NCBI GenBank assembly: GCA_021907015.1
Contig: CP091064.1
Coordinates: 4,650,001 to 4,714,000 of the forward strand
Length of the DNA stretch: 64,000 nucleotides
Direction: 5' to 3'
From: Pectobacterium sp. PL152
GTDB lineage: Bacteria > Pseudomonadota > Gammaproteobacteria > Enterobacterales > Enterobacteriaceae
Shown: positions 42,334 through 53,561 of the stretch, one piece after another
Numbering within the stretch: position 1 is the stretch's first letter
How the letters are laid out: every line of letters begins with the position of its first letter
Notes under the pieces: generated by a model
What the model saw: the letters and a program-made list of their open reading frames with translations, nothing else
The model's database searches: none
Told to the model about the DNA's origin: nothing
Program-made: the position numbers and the translations under genes

Positions 42334-42364
42334 AAAAAAAAAGAGCCGGGAAACCCGACTCTTC
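42334..42364 (-). terminator. Terminator of asnS
   Basis: On the - strand, AGAGTCGGG / CCCGGCTCT (one wobble) with a 3-nt loop is followed by a long T run. The 42108-42402 gap otherwise holds the porin promoter and leader. Confidence 0.88.
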
Positions 42365-42402
42365 TTTTCTACATATTTGTTTTACTTATATTAAATTTTT
42401 AT

Positions 42403-43803
42403 TTAGAAACTGGCGTTCCTTGGTGTGCGTGGGAAAGGAATGACATCGCGCACATTTTGTACACCGGTAACATAAGCAATCAGGCGCTCAAAACCTAAAC
42501 CGAAACCGGAATGGGGAATGGTGCCGTAACGACGTAAATCACGATACCACCAGTAATCTTCTTTATTCAGTCCCATTTCTTCCAGACGGCTATCCAACTG
42601 AGCCAGACGCTCTTCACGCTGAGAGCCACCGATGATTTCACCGATTCCCGGTGCCAGAACATCCATCGCGGCAACGGTTTTACCGTCGTCATTCATACGC
42701 ATGTAGAAGGCTTTGATGTCTTTCGGGTAGTTTTTAACGACAACCGGTGCTTTGAAGTGTTGCTCCGCCAGATAACGTTCATGCTCGGAGGAGAGGTCAA
42801 CGCCCCAGTAAACCGGATTCTCGAATTGTTTCCCGCAGTTCAGCAGGATGTCGACGGCATCGGTGTAATCCACCTGAGCGAAATCGGAGCTGACGAATTT
42901 TTCCAGTCGGGTGATGGCTTCTTTATCTACGCGCTCGGCAAAAAACGCCATATCATCGGCACGCTCGTTCAGTACGGCCTGGAAAACATATTTCAGCAGG
43001 TTCTCAGCCAGACCCGCGACGTCATCCAATGTGGCAAAAGCGACTTCCGGTTCGATCATCCAAAACTCAGCCAGATGGCGGCTGGTGTTAGAATTTTCCG
43101 CGCGGAACGTGGGGCCAAAGGTATAGACGTTGGACAGCGCACAGGCGTAAGTTTCGCCATTCAACTGGCCAGATACGGTCAGGAACGCTTCTTTACCGAA
43201 GAAATCTTCACTGAAATCCACTTTGCCCTGTTCGGTACGCGGCAGGTTTTCCAGATCGAGGGTAGATACGCGGAACATTTCACCCGCGCCTTCGGTATCG
43301 GATGCGGTAATCAGCGGAGTCGATACCCAGAAGTAGCCGTTCTCGTGGAAGAAACGGTGAATGGCCTGCGCCAGCGTATGGCGAACGCGCGCAACGGCGC
43401 CGATCAGGTTGGTACGCGGACGCAGGTGGGCGACTTCACGCAGGTATTCGATGCTGTGACGCTTTGCCGCCATCGGATAAGTATCGGGATCGTCAACCCA
43501 GCCGACGACGTTGACGTTGGTTGCTTGCAGTTCGAAGCTCTGGCCTTCACCCGGAGAGGCGACGACGTTACCGGTGATTTCTACAGAGCAACCGGTGGTC
43601 AGGCGCAGTACGTCATCCTGATAATTGGAGAGATTATTATTAACGACAGCCTGTAACGGATTAAAGCAGGAGCCGTCATAAACGGCGATAAAGGAGATAC
43701 CGGCTTTAGAATCTCTCCGGGTACGTACCCAGCCGCGCACGGTGACTTCGCTGTCAACGGCGACACGGCCTTGCAGTACATCGACTACAGGCACTACGCT
43801 CAT
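42403..43803 (-). CDS. asnS: Asparaginyl-tRNA synthetase AsnS
   Basis: Class IIb synthetase charging tRNA-Asn. 466 residues as in E. coli. N-terminal OB-fold anticodon domain (about 15-100: [20 protein letters not shown]), then the class II core with motif 2 ([22 protein letters not shown]) and motif 3 ([15 protein letters not shown]). No frame damage. Confidence 0.97.
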   Translation of the reverse strand: MSVVPVVDVLQGRVAVDSEVTVRGWVRTRRDSKAGISFIAVYDGSCFNPLQAVVNNNLSNYQDDVLRLTTGCSVEITGNVVASPGEGQSFELQATNVNVVGWVDDPDTYPMAAKRHSIEYLREVAHLRPRTNLIGAVARVRHTLAQAIHRFFHENGYFWVSTPLITASDTEGAGEMFRVSTLDLENLPRTEQGKVDFSEDFFGKEAFLTVSGQLNGETYACALSNVYTFGPTFRAENSNTSRHLAEFWMIEPEVAFATLDDVAGLAENLLKYVFQAVLNERADDMAFFAERVDKEAITRLEKFVSSDFAQVDYTDAVDILLNCGKQFENPVYWGVDLSSEHERYLAEQHFKAPVVVKNYPKDIKAFYMRMNDDGKTVAAMDVLAPGIGEIIGGSQREERLAQLDSRLEEMGLNKEDYWWYRDLRRYGTIPHSGFGLGFERLIAYVTGVQNVRDVIPFPRTPRNASF

Positions 43804-43977
43804 AAAATTCTCTCTTTAATTAATCGTGTTTAAGAAATATATCGTGTTTAAAACGCCAAATGGCCCAATCCGAGCCATTTGCTATGTTACTTGCGATGCA
43901 ACAGGACACAAGCAGAAATCACCGGAATGGCGCGAAGTTTTCGCGTATTACAGTGAATCTGCTGCAAAGTTGGTCAA

Positions 43978-44102
<125 letters not shown>

Positions 44103-44112
44103 ACGGGAAAGC

Positions 44113-45318
44113 TTAACTGGCCTTTTTCACGCGGGGTAAGTCAAACGCTTTGCGTAACTCACACACGAAGTTCTGATCCTGGCAGATGGTTTTACCCGGA
44201 CTATCGGAGAGCTTTGCCACTGGCTTGCCGTTGCATTCCACCAGTTTGATGACGATATTCAGCGGTTTCACGCCGGGGATATCACACGTCAGGCGCGTGC
44301 CGATACCAAACACCAGATTCACGCGCTGCCCGAAATGGCGATACAGCGCTAGCGCTTTATCCAGATTCAGATTGTCGGAGAAGACCAGCGTTTTGCTCAT
44401 CGGATCGATACTCAGGCGCTGATAATGTGCGATGGCTTTCTCTCCCCAATCGACCGGGTCGCCGGAGTCGTGACGTAGCCCCTGATAGGCTTCGGCGAAC
44501 GGTAAGTCGAAATCGCGCAGGAAGGCATCCATAGTGATGCAATCGGTCAATGCGATGCCTAAATGCGAGGGATATTCATGCAACCACATTTGCAGCGCGG
44601 CGCGCTGGCTGTTGGCCAACGTTGGACTAATTTGCTGGTGAGCCTGAAACCACTCGTGCGCCTGTGTGCCGACTGGCGTGATATCCAAACGGCGCGCCAG
44701 ATCGTAATTGCTGGTGCCGATGAGGTAAGGGAAATCAGCTTGCAGTGCAGTCACAATTGTCTGCTGGACATCGCGAGAGAAACGCCGGCGTGTGCCGAAG
44801 TCCATTAGCTTGAACTGGCTAAGATCCACATCCGCGCTGTGCCGGCGGAAGCTTTCCAGTGAGGCTGACAATTGAACGAGCGCTTGTTCAGCCGTAACGT
44901 TGGGCGAACGATGCCGATGAACGACTTCACTGATCACCGCCAACAGAGGAACTTCCCACAAAATTACTTCACGCCACGGTCCGGTGATACGGATATCCAG
45001 CTTGCCCGCATTATTCTTGATCGAAACCTGCTGCGGATTGAAACGAAAGCCTCGCAGCCAGTGCAGATAATCCGGCTTAAAGAATGGCAGAGAAGAAAGA
45101 TAGACAAACTCGTCGTCACTTAATGACAAGAAGCGCATCAGATCGACCTGATGGGCTATGTCGTCGGCATAAATGCCTAATAACTCATCACCGCGGCAGC
45201 GAAATTCAGCCGCAACGTCAACATCATAATAGTGATGATACACCGCCTGTTGCATATGCAGCTTGTAGGCATCGGTATCCAGCAATGCGTGTAGAATCGG
45301 GGAAGTGTGCAAAGTCAT
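44113..45318 (-). CDS. pncB: Nicotinate phosphoribosyltransferase PncB
   Basis: Converts nicotinate and PRPP, with ATP, to nicotinate mononucleotide in NAD salvage. 401 residues (E. coli 400). [18 protein letters not shown] (with the conserved His region nearby), [11 protein letters not shown] and [17 protein letters not shown] are diagnostic. The start at 45318 ([20 protein letters not shown]) fits the family. Divergent from pepN over a 223-bp gap. Confidence 0.96.
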   Translation of the reverse strand: MTLHTSPILHALLDTDAYKLHMQQAVYHHYYDVDVAAEFRCRGDELLGIYADDIAHQVDLMRFLSLSDDEFVYLSSLPFFKPDYLHWLRGFRFNPQQVSIKNNAGKLDIRITGPWREVILWEVPLLAVISEVVHRHRSPNVTAEQALVQLSASLESFRRHSADVDLSQFKLMDFGTRRRFSRDVQQTIVTALQADFPYLIGTSNYDLARRLDITPVGTQAHEWFQAHQQISPTLANSQRAALQMWLHEYPSHLGIALTDCITMDAFLRDFDLPFAEAYQGLRHDSGDPVDWGEKAIAHYQRLSIDPMSKTLVFSDNLNLDKALALYRHFGQRVNLVFGIGTRLTCDIPGVKPLNIVIKLVECNGKPVAKLSDSPGKTICQDQNFVCELRKAFDLPRVKKAS

Positions 45319-45541
45319 AATGCGTTACAGCATCCTCGTAAGATGCATATCCACCATCGGGACAATCAGCAATGTCCGGTCAGTATACCTTGATTATCTG
45401 TTTATTACATTACGTCAACATAGCGAGACGTGCGGGAGCGAACCACGGTACGATGATTATCCTCATTATTTTGTCGTGGTAACATTAAGATAACAGGCTT
45501 AGACTTGATCTTTGATGCTTATGACGAGGTGGAAACTTTAT

Positions 45542-48157
45542 ATGAATCAACAGCCGCAAATAAAATATCGCCATGACTACCGTGCGCCGGATTATACCAT
45601 TACTGATATTGCATTGGATTTCGATCTCCATGCCGAGAAAACTCGCGTAAAAGCCGTTAGTCAGGTGGTGTTGCAGGGGAATGCTGGCGCGCCGTTGAAG
45701 CTGGATGGTGAAGGGTTAACGCTGGTTAGCCTGAGCGTGGATGGACAGCCGTGGACACATTATCAGCAGCAGGACGATGGCCTGATTCTGACGCAATTGC
45801 CCGCGCGTTTTACGCTCAGCATCGAAACGGACATCAATCCTGCCGCCAATAGCGCGTTGGAAGGGTTATACCTCTCTGGTGAAGCACTGTGTACGCAGTG
45901 TGAGGCCGAAGGTTTCCGCCACATTACCTACTATCTCGACCGACCGGACGTGCTGGCAAAATTCACCACGCGCATTACGGCCGATAAAGCACGCTATCCT
46001 TATTTACTCTCTAACGGCAATCGTATCGCGCAAGGTGAGCTGGAAGGCGGTCGCCATTGGATTGAGTGGCAGGATCCGTTCCCGAAACCGGCTTATTTGT
46101 TCGCGCTGGTTGCCGGCGATTTTGATGTCCTTCAGGATCGCTTCACGACACGTTCTGGCCGTGATGTTGCGCTGGAGTTGTATGTTGATCGTGGCAACCT
46201 CGATCGCGCGGGCTGGGCGATGACCTCGCTGCAAAATGCGATGAAGTGGGACGAAGAGCGTTTCGGTCTGGAATACGATCTCGACATTTATATGATCGTC
46301 GCCGTTGATTTCTTCAACATGGGGGCGATGGAGAACAAAGGGCTGAACGTATTCAATTCTAAATACGTGCTGGCCAAAGCTGAAACCGCGACGGATAAAG
46401 ATTATCTGAACATTGAAGCGGTGATCGGCCATGAATATTTCCACAACTGGACGGGTAACCGCGTGACTTGCCGCGACTGGTTCCAGCTTAGCCTGAAAGA
46501 AGGGCTGACGGTGTTCCGCGATCAGGAGTTCAGCTCCGATCTGGGGTCGCGCCCGGTGAACCGTATCGATAACGTACGTGTGATGCGCGGTGCGCAGTTT
46601 GCCGAAGATGCCAGCCCGATGTCCCATCCGATTCGTCCCGATCAGGTGATCGAGATGAATAACTTCTACACGCTGACGGTCTATGAAAAGGGATCGGAAG
46701 TGATCCGCATGATGCACACCTTATTAGGTGAAGAAGGCTTCCAGGCTGGTATTCGTCTGTATTTTGAGCGTCACGACGGCAGCGCGGCGACCTGTGATGA
46801 TTTCGTGCAGGCGATGGAGGATGCTTCCGGTGTCGATCTCACGCAGTTCCGCCGCTGGTACAGCCAGTCGGGTACGCCGGTGCTGACCGTACGTGATGAT
46901 TACGATCCGCAGACGCAACAATATCTGCTGAGCGTGAGCCAGATGACCCCAGTCGGTGCCGACAAACAGCCGAAGTTACCGCTGCACATTCCGTTGGATA
47001 TCGAACTGTACGATCCGCAAGGGCAGGTCATTCCGCTACAGAAAGACGGCCAGCTGTTGGCATCGGTACTCAATGTGACCGAATCCGAACAGACGTTCAT
47101 TTTCGATCAGGTACCTTGCCGCCCGATTCCTTCTTTATTACGTGAATTTTCTGCGCCGGTAAAACTGAACTATGCCTGGAGCGATGAACAACTGACGTTC
47201 CTGATGCGTCATGCGAGCAATGCGTTCTCACGTTGGGATGCGGCACAGAGCCTGTTGGCCAACTATATTCGTCTGAACGTTTCCCGTTACCAGCAGAAGC
47301 AGCCGCTTTCCGTGCCGATGCATGTTGTCGATGCTTTCCGCGGTGTGTTGCTGGATGACAAACTGGATCCGATGCTGGCTTCTCAGATTCTGACGTTGCC
47401 GAGCGAAAACGAGATTGCGGAACTGTTTGATATTATCGATCCAACGGCGATCGCTGCCGTACGCGACAGCATGACGCATACGATGGCGAAAGAGATGGCG
47501 GATGAGTGGCTGGCGGTATACCACGCGAATCAGGCGCCACAGTATCGCATCGAACATGCGGATATGGGTAAACGCGCGCTGCGCAACGTCTGCCTGCATT
47601 ATCTGGCATTCAGCGATGAAGCGCAGGCGGATAAACTGGCGCAGGTGCAGTTCCGTCAGGCGGATAACATGACCGATTCGCTGGCGGCGCTGTCGGCGGC
47701 GGTTGAAGCGCAGTTACCCGTGCGTGATGAGTTGCTGACGCAGTTTGATAACCGTTGGCATCAGGATGGTTTGGTTATGGATAAATGGTTTGTGCTGCAA
47801 GCCACCAGCCCGGCAGCCGATGTACTTACCCGCGTGCGTGAACTGCTGCAACACCGTTCATTCAGCCTGAACAACCCTAACCGGCTGCGTTCGCTGGTGG
47901 GAGCGTTTGCGGCCGCCAATCCATCGGCTTTCCATGCTGAAGACGGCAGTGGCTATCGTTTCCTGACGGAAATTCTGAGCGATCTGAACACCCGCAATCC
48001 GCAGGTCGCGGCACGGATGATTGAACCGTTGATCCGCCTGAAACGCTATGATGCTAAGCGTCAGGCGCAAATGCGTCAGGCACTGGAGCAACTGAAGACG
48101 TTGGAAAATCTGTCTGGCGATCTGTTCGAGAAGATCAGCAAGGCACTGCAAGACTAA
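45542..48157 (+). CDS. pepN: Aminopeptidase N (PepN)
   Basis: Zinc metallopeptidase of family M1, the main general aminopeptidase. 871 residues. The exopeptidase motif GAMENKGLN and the zinc motif VIGHEYFHNWTGN with the downstream Glu (LKEGLTVFRDQEF) are intact. The start at 45542 (MNQQPQIKYRHDYRAPDY) is taken because E. coli begins just there; ten upstream codons are not conserved. GAGGTGGAAA lies upstream. Confidence 0.97.
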   Translation: MNQQPQIKYRHDYRAPDYTITDIALDFDLHAEKTRVKAVSQVVLQGNAGAPLKLDGEGLTLVSLSVDGQPWTHYQQQDDGLILTQLPARFTLSIETDINPAANSALEGLYLSGEALCTQCEAEGFRHITYYLDRPDVLAKFTTRITADKARYPYLLSNGNRIAQGELEGGRHWIEWQDPFPKPAYLFALVAGDFDVLQDRFTTRSGRDVALELYVDRGNLDRAGWAMTSLQNAMKWDEERFGLEYDLDIYMIVAVDFFNMGAMENKGLNVFNSKYVLAKAETATDKDYLNIEAVIGHEYFHNWTGNRVTCRDWFQLSLKEGLTVFRDQEFSSDLGSRPVNRIDNVRVMRGAQFAEDASPMSHPIRPDQVIEMNNFYTLTVYEKGSEVIRMMHTLLGEEGFQAGIRLYFERHDGSAATCDDFVQAMEDASGVDLTQFRRWYSQSGTPVLTVRDDYDPQTQQYLLSVSQMTPVGADKQPKLPLHIPLDIELYDPQGQVIPLQKDGQLLASVLNVTESEQTFIFDQVPCRPIPSLLREFSAPVKLNYAWSDEQLTFLMRHASNAFSRWDAAQSLLANYIRLNVSRYQQKQPLSVPMHVVDAFRGVLLDDKLDPMLASQILTLPSENEIAELFDIIDPTAIAAVRDSMTHTMAKEMADEWLAVYHANQAPQYRIEHADMGKRALRNVCLHYLAFSDEAQADKLAQVQFRQADNMTDSLAALSAAVEAQLPVRDELLTQFDNRWHQDGLVMDKWFVLQATSPAADVLTRVRELLQHRSFSLNNPNRLRSLVGAFAAANPSAFHAEDGSGYRFLTEILSDLNTRNPQVAARMIEPLIRLKRYDAKRQAQMRQALEQLKTLENLSGDLFEKISKALQD

Positions 48158-48178
48158 TCCTGTCACGCGATTGACACA

Positions 48179-48207
48179 GCCACACGCGGTATCCTGCCGC
48201 GTGTGGC
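48179..48207 (+). terminator. Hairpin terminator after pepN
   Basis: GCCACACGCGG / CCGCGTGTGGC with a 7-nt loop, followed by only a weak T-rich tail. Confidence 0.75.
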
Positions 48208-48236
48208 GATTATTTCCACATCACGATTTCCACGTC

Positions 48237-48252
48237 CCGCAAACGTTTTACT
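48237..48252. promoter_or_regulatory. PurR operator before pyrD
   Basis: CCGCAAACGTTTTACT matches the PurR consensus ANGCAANCGNTTNCNT at most informative positions, including GCAAACGTTT. pyrD is a known PurR target in E. coli. It lies about 110 bp before the pyrD start. Confidence 0.7.
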
Positions 48253-48362
48253 TTCCGCAAAGATGGAATTACCATCACCGCCCGTGAGTTAAACCGTAAT
48301 CCACGATTGCTTACTTTCAGCGTAGGCAAGATACCTTTGCGATAGGGATCTCAGGAGACAAT

Positions 48363-49373
48363 ATGTTCTATCCCGTTATCAAAAAAGCCCTGTTTCAGCT
48401 CGATCCAGAGCGTGCGCATGAGCTGACCTTCCAACAATTACGTCGTATTACCAACACGCCTTTTGAATTTCTCGTCCGTCAGTCTGTTCCAACTAAACCG
48501 GTTACCTGCATGGGGTTATCTTTTAAAAACCCACTCGGTCTGGCGGCGGGATTAGATAAAGATGGCGAATGTATTGATGCATTAGGCGCAATGGGATTTG
48601 GTTTTATTGAAGTAGGGACGGTAACGCCGCGTCCACAATCTGGTAATGATAAGCCGAGATTATTCCGCGTAGTGGAAGCGGAGGGATTGATCAACCGGAT
48701 GGGTTTCAATAATAAAGGCGTGGATTATCTGGTTGAGAATGTAAAGAAAACACACTTTGGCGGTGTATTAGGGATCAACATCGGCAAGAATAAAGATACG
48801 CCAGTAGAGCAAGGTAAAGACGATTATTTGATCTGCATGGATAAGGTTTATGCTCACGCTGGCTATATCGCGATCAATATTTCGTCCCCCAATACGCCGG
48901 GATTACGCAGTTTGCAATATGGTGAAGCGCTGGACGATCTTTTGCTGGCGATAAAGAATAAGCAGGCAGAATTAAAAGAGAAACATCAAAAATATGTCCC
49001 CGTGGCGGTAAAGATCGCGCCGGATCTTTCGGAAGAAGAATTGATCCAAATTGCCGATAGTCTGGTTCGTCATAACATCGACGGTGTGATTGCCACGAAT
49101 ACCACGCTCGACAGAAAACTGATTCAGGGATTAAACCATTGCGGGCAGACGGGAGGATTAAGTGGACGTCCGTTGCAGACAAGCAGCACGGAAATTATCC
49201 GCCGTTTGTCACAGGAATTAGCAGGGCGTTTACCGATTATTGGCGTTGGCGGAATTGATTCTTTGGTCGCCGCACGCGAAAAAATGGCGGCTGGCGCATC
49301 GCTGGTGCAGATATATTCGGGCTTTATTTTCCACGGCCCTCGTCTGATTAAAGATATCGTTACACATATTTAA
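48363..49373 (+). CDS. pyrD: Dihydroorotate dehydrogenase (quinone) PyrD
   Basis: Class 2 membrane-associated flavoenzyme oxidising dihydroorotate to orotate with quinone, the fourth step of pyrimidine synthesis. 336 residues, same as E. coli. N-terminal amphipathic helices (about 1-45), FMN barrel with [30 protein letters not shown], and [11 protein letters not shown] carrying the class 2 catalytic Ser. AGGAGA is 5 bp upstream. A PurR box lies in the promoter region. Confidence 0.97.
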   Translation: MFYPVIKKALFQLDPERAHELTFQQLRRITNTPFEFLVRQSVPTKPVTCMGLSFKNPLGLAAGLDKDGECIDALGAMGFGFIEVGTVTPRPQSGNDKPRLFRVVEAEGLINRMGFNNKGVDYLVENVKKTHFGGVLGINIGKNKDTPVEQGKDDYLICMDKVYAHAGYIAINISSPNTPGLRSLQYGEALDDLLLAIKNKQAELKEKHQKYVPVAVKIAPDLSEEELIQIADSLVRHNIDGVIATNTTLDRKLIQGLNHCGQTGGLSGRPLQTSSTEIIRRLSQELAGRLPIIGVGGIDSLVAAREKMAAGASLVQIYSGFIFHGPRLIKDIVTHI

Positions 49374-49394
49374 TCCGAAAGTCCTTTCATTTTT

Positions 49395-49422
49395 AGCTGG
49401 GGGTTTATTTATCCCCCCAGCT
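49395..49422 (+). terminator. Terminator after pyrD
   Basis: AGCTGGGGG / CCCCCAGCT stem (loop TTTATTTATC), weak T tail. Confidence 0.75.
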
Positions 49423-49574
49423 AGTCTATATTTTATCCGTTTGCGTAAATAATCTATCAACCGATGTCTGATCTTCTTACCGCGACGTTTATGTTGGCGA
49501 ACGATTAATGGAGTGTAAGAAAACGCCATCAGCCATTTCTGATATTTCTACTGTGAAGACGAAGGGTAAATAAT

Positions 49575-50160
49575 ATGAAGTTAAAACCTGACGATAACTG
49601 GCGCTGGTATTTTGATACTGAACACGATCGCCTGATGTTGGATCTGGCTAACGGCATGTTATTCCGTTCTCGTTTCCCCTCTAAAATGCTAACGCCGGAT
49701 GCTTTCAATGAATGCGCATTCTGCGTTGACGACGCCGCGTTATTTTTTACTTATAACGACAAATGTCAGAAAGCAGCGCTGCACCGCGACCTTCAAGGCG
49801 AATTAGTCTTGAACGCGCTAGTGGCGACCCGATTCCTCAAACCGTTAATGCCTAAAAGCTGGCATTTCATCCAACAGCCGGATGCCGTGACCCATTCGCC
49901 GCAGGCGGGGACATTGTGCAGGTTCAGCTCACTGAGACCCATGAAACGGCCTGTTTCCTGGTAGCGGAAGCGGGGATAAAGCCTGCCTCTGCCTGTTGGC
50001 GCAAGAACAGCTGTCATTAAATGGGAAAACGATGGGATTGGGTGATGCTATAAAAATCATGCACGACAGGTTAATGCCTGCCGCTATTCAACATAGCGCT
50101 GAGTGGGAAACCGCATTAGGTGAAGGCACGTCGGCATTTGAGTATGCCAAGGTCGTTTAG
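49575..50160 (+). CDS. zapC: Cell division protein ZapC
   Basis: Stabilises the FtsZ ring by bundling protofilaments. 195 residues after two one-base G repairs (49907-49910 and 49972-49975). As given it stops after [11 protein letters not shown]; repaired it reads on through [20 protein letters not shown] and [19 protein letters not shown]. Start [14 protein letters not shown] as in E. coli, and position between pyrD and ycbX is conserved. Confidence 0.92.
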
Positions 50161-50169
50161 ACCCTCGGC

Positions 50170-50192
50170 TATACCCGTCATACTTCAAGCTG
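50170..50192. repeat. ERIC end fragment between zapC and ycbX
   Basis: TATACCCGTCATACTTCAAG plus CTG matches one end of the complete ERIC copy; the rest of the element is absent. Confidence 0.6.
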
Positions 50193-50227
50193 AATATACG
50201 CTGGCTTTTGTCTATTGCAGATGCTTT

Positions 50228-51331
50228 TTATTGCAAATGAAGGTCACTCTGTGGAATACAGCTACAGCTAAGAATCTCGCCGTTTCCCCTGATGGCGCTT
50301 TGCTTCAGAGCAGAAACCTCTCCGCTGACTAACGTCAATTTACAGCACCCGCACAGTCCTGCACGGCAAGAGTAGGGGACCCGAATGCCCTGTTGCTCTA
50401 ACTGCTCCAGTAAAATCTGCTGATTGTTCCCTTGTAACGCTTTTCCCTGATAGTGAATGGTGACGGCCTGTTCGCTTTTTTCGGGAACCGCAAGGCTTTC
50501 GACTACCTGACCAGAACCGTAAGGACGTGGCGGCTTGGTCGCTAAAACTTCCAGCCTATCGCCTACGCGAATGATACCCGTATTTCGGGCGACCAGATTT
50601 TGCCCAAAATCAACGTCGCCGTTTTCGGCAGTGCGGAACGATTGCAGCGTTGCCAGCGGTTCTCCTGATGGGTGCTTACGACCGCGTTCAATGCTGACGG
50701 TGGTGAAAATGCAGCGGCTACAAGGTTTGACGACGTCAAAAATAACCTCGCCAATACGAATGGTCTTCCAGCTGTCTTCAGCAAAGGCGTCCGCACCCGT
50801 TACCACCAGATTGGGGCGAAATTGTTCGATCTTAATACCGGCGGAACAGCGTTGGCGCAGGGCTTGAAATGATGCGTCATTGATTAACAAAAACGGATAG
50901 CCGTCAGCAAATGCCAGAGGAACGTCTGGATAATGCTTAACCCGCCGCGACGGTTCATTGCCCACCCAGCGCAGTTGGACGGTGCGCTGAAAATAATGGC
51001 TTAACCATGTGTTGATGGCATCGGGAGCGACGATCGCCGTAAAGTGCGTGCCCCAGACTTCCGTCGGCTGCGGTGCGGCGGTGAAATCGGCGAAGCGTAT
51101 CGTGGCCGTTTGACCATCCGGTGCAGCAATAAACAGCCCGTCCGGCAGTAATGCCGGTGTAAACAGCACCATTTGTGGATACTGGCGAGCGGTAATAAAT
51201 GTGCCATCCGATTCGGTAATCATGAAGGCACGATCGTTCGCCAAACCGCTGACAGACGCCATCGCGTGGGACAACTGTAGCCCCCGCATCGATTTTACCG
51301 GATGAATATAAAGCCGCGTTACGCCAATCAC
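50228..51331 (-). CDS. ycbX: YcbX, MOSC and 2Fe-2S ferredoxin domain protein
   Basis: Molybdenum-cofactor-dependent protein that in E. coli detoxifies N-hydroxylated base analogues such as 6-hydroxylaminopurine, with CysJ as electron donor. 367 residues. MOSC N-terminal beta-barrel ([14 protein letters not shown]), MOSC domain with [16 protein letters not shown] (Cys likely binds Mo), and a C-terminal ferredoxin domain with [15 protein letters not shown] and a fourth Cys in ILSCSC. Converges with zapC; divergent from rlmKL. Confidence 0.94.
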   Translation of the reverse strand: MIGVTRLYIHPVKSMRGLQLSHAMASVSGLANDRAFMITESDGTFITARQYPQMVLFTPALLPDGLFIAAPDGQTATIRFADFTAAPQPTEVWGTHFTAIVAPDAINTWLSHYFQRTVQLRWVGNEPSRRVKHYPDVPLAFADGYPFLLINDASFQALRQRCSAGIKIEQFRPNLVVTGADAFAEDSWKTIRIGEVIFDVVKPCSRCIFTTVSIERGRKHPSGEPLATLQSFRTAENGDVDFGQNLVARNTGIIRVGDRLEVLATKPPRPYGSGQVVESLAVPEKSEQAVTIHYQGKALQGNNQQILLEQLEQQGIRVPYSCRAGLCGCCKLTLVSGEVSALKQSAIRGNGEILSCSCIPQSDLHLQ

Positions 51332-51440
51332 TAATCAGTTCCTTGCCAAAGTAAAACGGCAACTTTATGACAAGCGTCTGGGATTAGCTATAATGCGCCT
51401 CAATTTCTTTTTTTTTACATATTTTGGTGATAGTGACGAC

Positions 51441-53558
51441 ATGAATGCTTTGTTTGCCAGCACGGCGCGGGGACTGGAAGAGTTATTGAAAAGCGAACTC
51501 GAATCATTGGGCGCACAGTCCTGTACGGTGGTGCAGGGTGGTGTCCATTTTGAGGGTGACAACCGCCTGCTGTACCGGAGCCTGCTGTGGAGCCGTCTGG
51601 CGTCGCGCATTCTGCTGCCGCTGAATGAATTCAAGGTACATAGCGATCTGGATTTGTATCTGGGCGTGCAGGCCATTGACTGGTCAACGGTCTTCAGCAT
51701 CGATAAAACCTTTGCCGTGCATTTTACCGGTACCAATGAAGATATCCGCAACAGCCAGTATGGCGCGTTAAAAGTCAAAGATGCGATTGTGGATAGCTTC
51801 ACGCGTAAAACCGGGCAGCGGCCGGACGTGGCGAAACAGCAGCCGGATATTCGCGTTAACGTCTTTTTGCAGCGCGACACGGCCAGCGTTTCGCTGGATT
51901 TAAGCGGTGAGGGCTTGCACCAGCGCGGTTACCGCGATCTGGCGGGGCTGGCGCCGCTAAAAGAAAACCTGGCCGCGGCGATTGTATTACGTTCCGGTTG
52001 GCAAAACGGTACGCCTCTTGTTGATCCGATGTGTGGTTCCGGTACGTTGCTGATCGAAGCGGCGATGATCGCCTCCGATCGCGCGCCCGGTTTGCATCGC
52101 ACACACTGGGGATTTAACGCTTGGTTAAAACACGATGCCGAACTGTGGCGTGAAGTGACGTCGGAAGCGCAGCAGCGCGCCCGTCAGGGGTTGCAGACAA
52201 CTACGTCACGCTTCTTCGGATCGGATAATGACCGTCGGGTAATTGACATCGCCAAAGCCAATGCACGTCGTGCAGGCGTGGCCGAACTGATTTCTTTTGG
52301 CGTCAAAGATGCGGCACAGCTACAGAACCCGCTGCCGGAAGGTCCTAAGGGTACGGTCATCAGCAACCCGCCTTACGGTGAGCGTCTGGAAAGTGAACCT
52401 GCGCTGATTGCCCTGCATAATATGCTGGGCCGTAAGATGAAAAGTGATTTTGGCGGCTGGCAACTCTCGCTGTTCAGCGCGTCGCCGGAGCTGTTGAGCT
52501 GTCTGCAACTGCGTGCTGAACGCCAATTCAAGGCGAAAAACGGCCCATTGGACTGTGTACAGAAGAATTATCAACTGGCAGAAACACAGAGCGAATCCGC
52601 AGGGCAAATCGCAGAAGACTTTGCCAACCGCCTGCGTAAGAACCTGCGCAAGCTGGATAAATGGGCGAAGCAGCAGGGGATTGAATGCTATCGCCTCTAT
52701 GATGCCGATTTGCCTGAATATAATGTGGCGGTCGATCGCTACGGCAGTTGGGTTGTCGTACAAGAGTATGCGCCACCGAAAACTGTTGATGTTCAAAAAG
52801 CCCGTCAGCGCCTGTTTGATGTCATTAACGCGACGCTGAGCGTGTTGGAATTGCCGTCGAACCGTCTGGTGCTGAAAACGCGTGAACGTCAGAAAGGCAA
52901 AAACCAGTATGAAAAGCTGGCGCAGAAAGGCGACTTCCTGCTGATGGAAGAGTTTGGTGCCAAGCTGTGGGTCAACCTGACCGACTACCTCGATACTGGT
53001 TTGTTCCTCGACCACCGTATCGCTCGCAAAATGCTGGGTGAGATGAGCCGTGGCAAAGATTTCCTTAACCTGTTTGCCTACACCGGCACGGCGAGTGTAC
53101 ACGCGGGACTGGGCGGCGCACGTTCAACGACGACCGTCGATATGTCACGCACCTATCTGGAATGGGCGGAGAAAAACCTGCGGGTGAATGGCCTGACCGG
53201 GCGTCAGCACCGTTTGATTCAAGCGGATTGCCTGTCGTGGTTGCATAACGCCAATGAACAGTTTGATGTCATTTTCATCGATCCGCCGACTTTCTCTAAC
53301 TCAAAACGCATGGAAGAATCGTTTGATGTGCAGCGCGATCATCTGGCGTTGATGAAAGATCTCAAACGTCTGCTGCGTCGTGGCGGCACCATCATGTTCT
53401 CGAACAATAAACGCGGCTTCCAGATGGATAGCGCTGGCCTGACCGCGCTGGGGCTGAATGCCAAAGAAATTACCGCGCAGACCCAATCGCAGGATTTTGC
53501 CCGTAATCGTCAGATTCATAACTGCTGGCTGCTGACGCATGCCGGTGAGGAAAAGTAA
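51441..53558 (+). CDS. rlmL: 23S rRNA m2G2445 / m7G2069 methyltransferase RlmKL
   Basis: Fused bifunctional enzyme methylating 23S rRNA. 705 residues. THUMP domain (about 45-155), the RlmL (N2-G2445) domain with [17 protein letters not shown] and SNPPYGER (NPPY), and the RlmK (m7G2069) domain with [20 protein letters not shown] and [12 protein letters not shown]. The start at 51441 ([17 protein letters not shown]) matches E. coli; the 16 codons before are T-rich and not conserved. uup follows by 3 bp. Confidence 0.96.
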   Translation: MNALFASTARGLEELLKSELESLGAQSCTVVQGGVHFEGDNRLLYRSLLWSRLASRILLPLNEFKVHSDLDLYLGVQAIDWSTVFSIDKTFAVHFTGTNEDIRNSQYGALKVKDAIVDSFTRKTGQRPDVAKQQPDIRVNVFLQRDTASVSLDLSGEGLHQRGYRDLAGLAPLKENLAAAIVLRSGWQNGTPLVDPMCGSGTLLIEAAMIASDRAPGLHRTHWGFNAWLKHDAELWREVTSEAQQRARQGLQTTTSRFFGSDNDRRVIDIAKANARRAGVAELISFGVKDAAQLQNPLPEGPKGTVISNPPYGERLESEPALIALHNMLGRKMKSDFGGWQLSLFSASPELLSCLQLRAERQFKAKNGPLDCVQKNYQLAETQSESAGQIAEDFANRLRKNLRKLDKWAKQQGIECYRLYDADLPEYNVAVDRYGSWVVVQEYAPPKTVDVQKARQRLFDVINATLSVLELPSNRLVLKTRERQKGKNQYEKLAQKGDFLLMEEFGAKLWVNLTDYLDTGLFLDHRIARKMLGEMSRGKDFLNLFAYTGTASVHAGLGGARSTTTVDMSRTYLEWAEKNLRVNGLTGRQHRLIQADCLSWLHNANEQFDVIFIDPPTFSNSKRMEESFDVQRDHLALMKDLKRLLRRGGTIMFSNNKRGFQMDSAGLTALGLNAKEITAQTQSQDFARNRQIHNCWLLTHAGEEK

Positions 53559-53561
53559 CCG

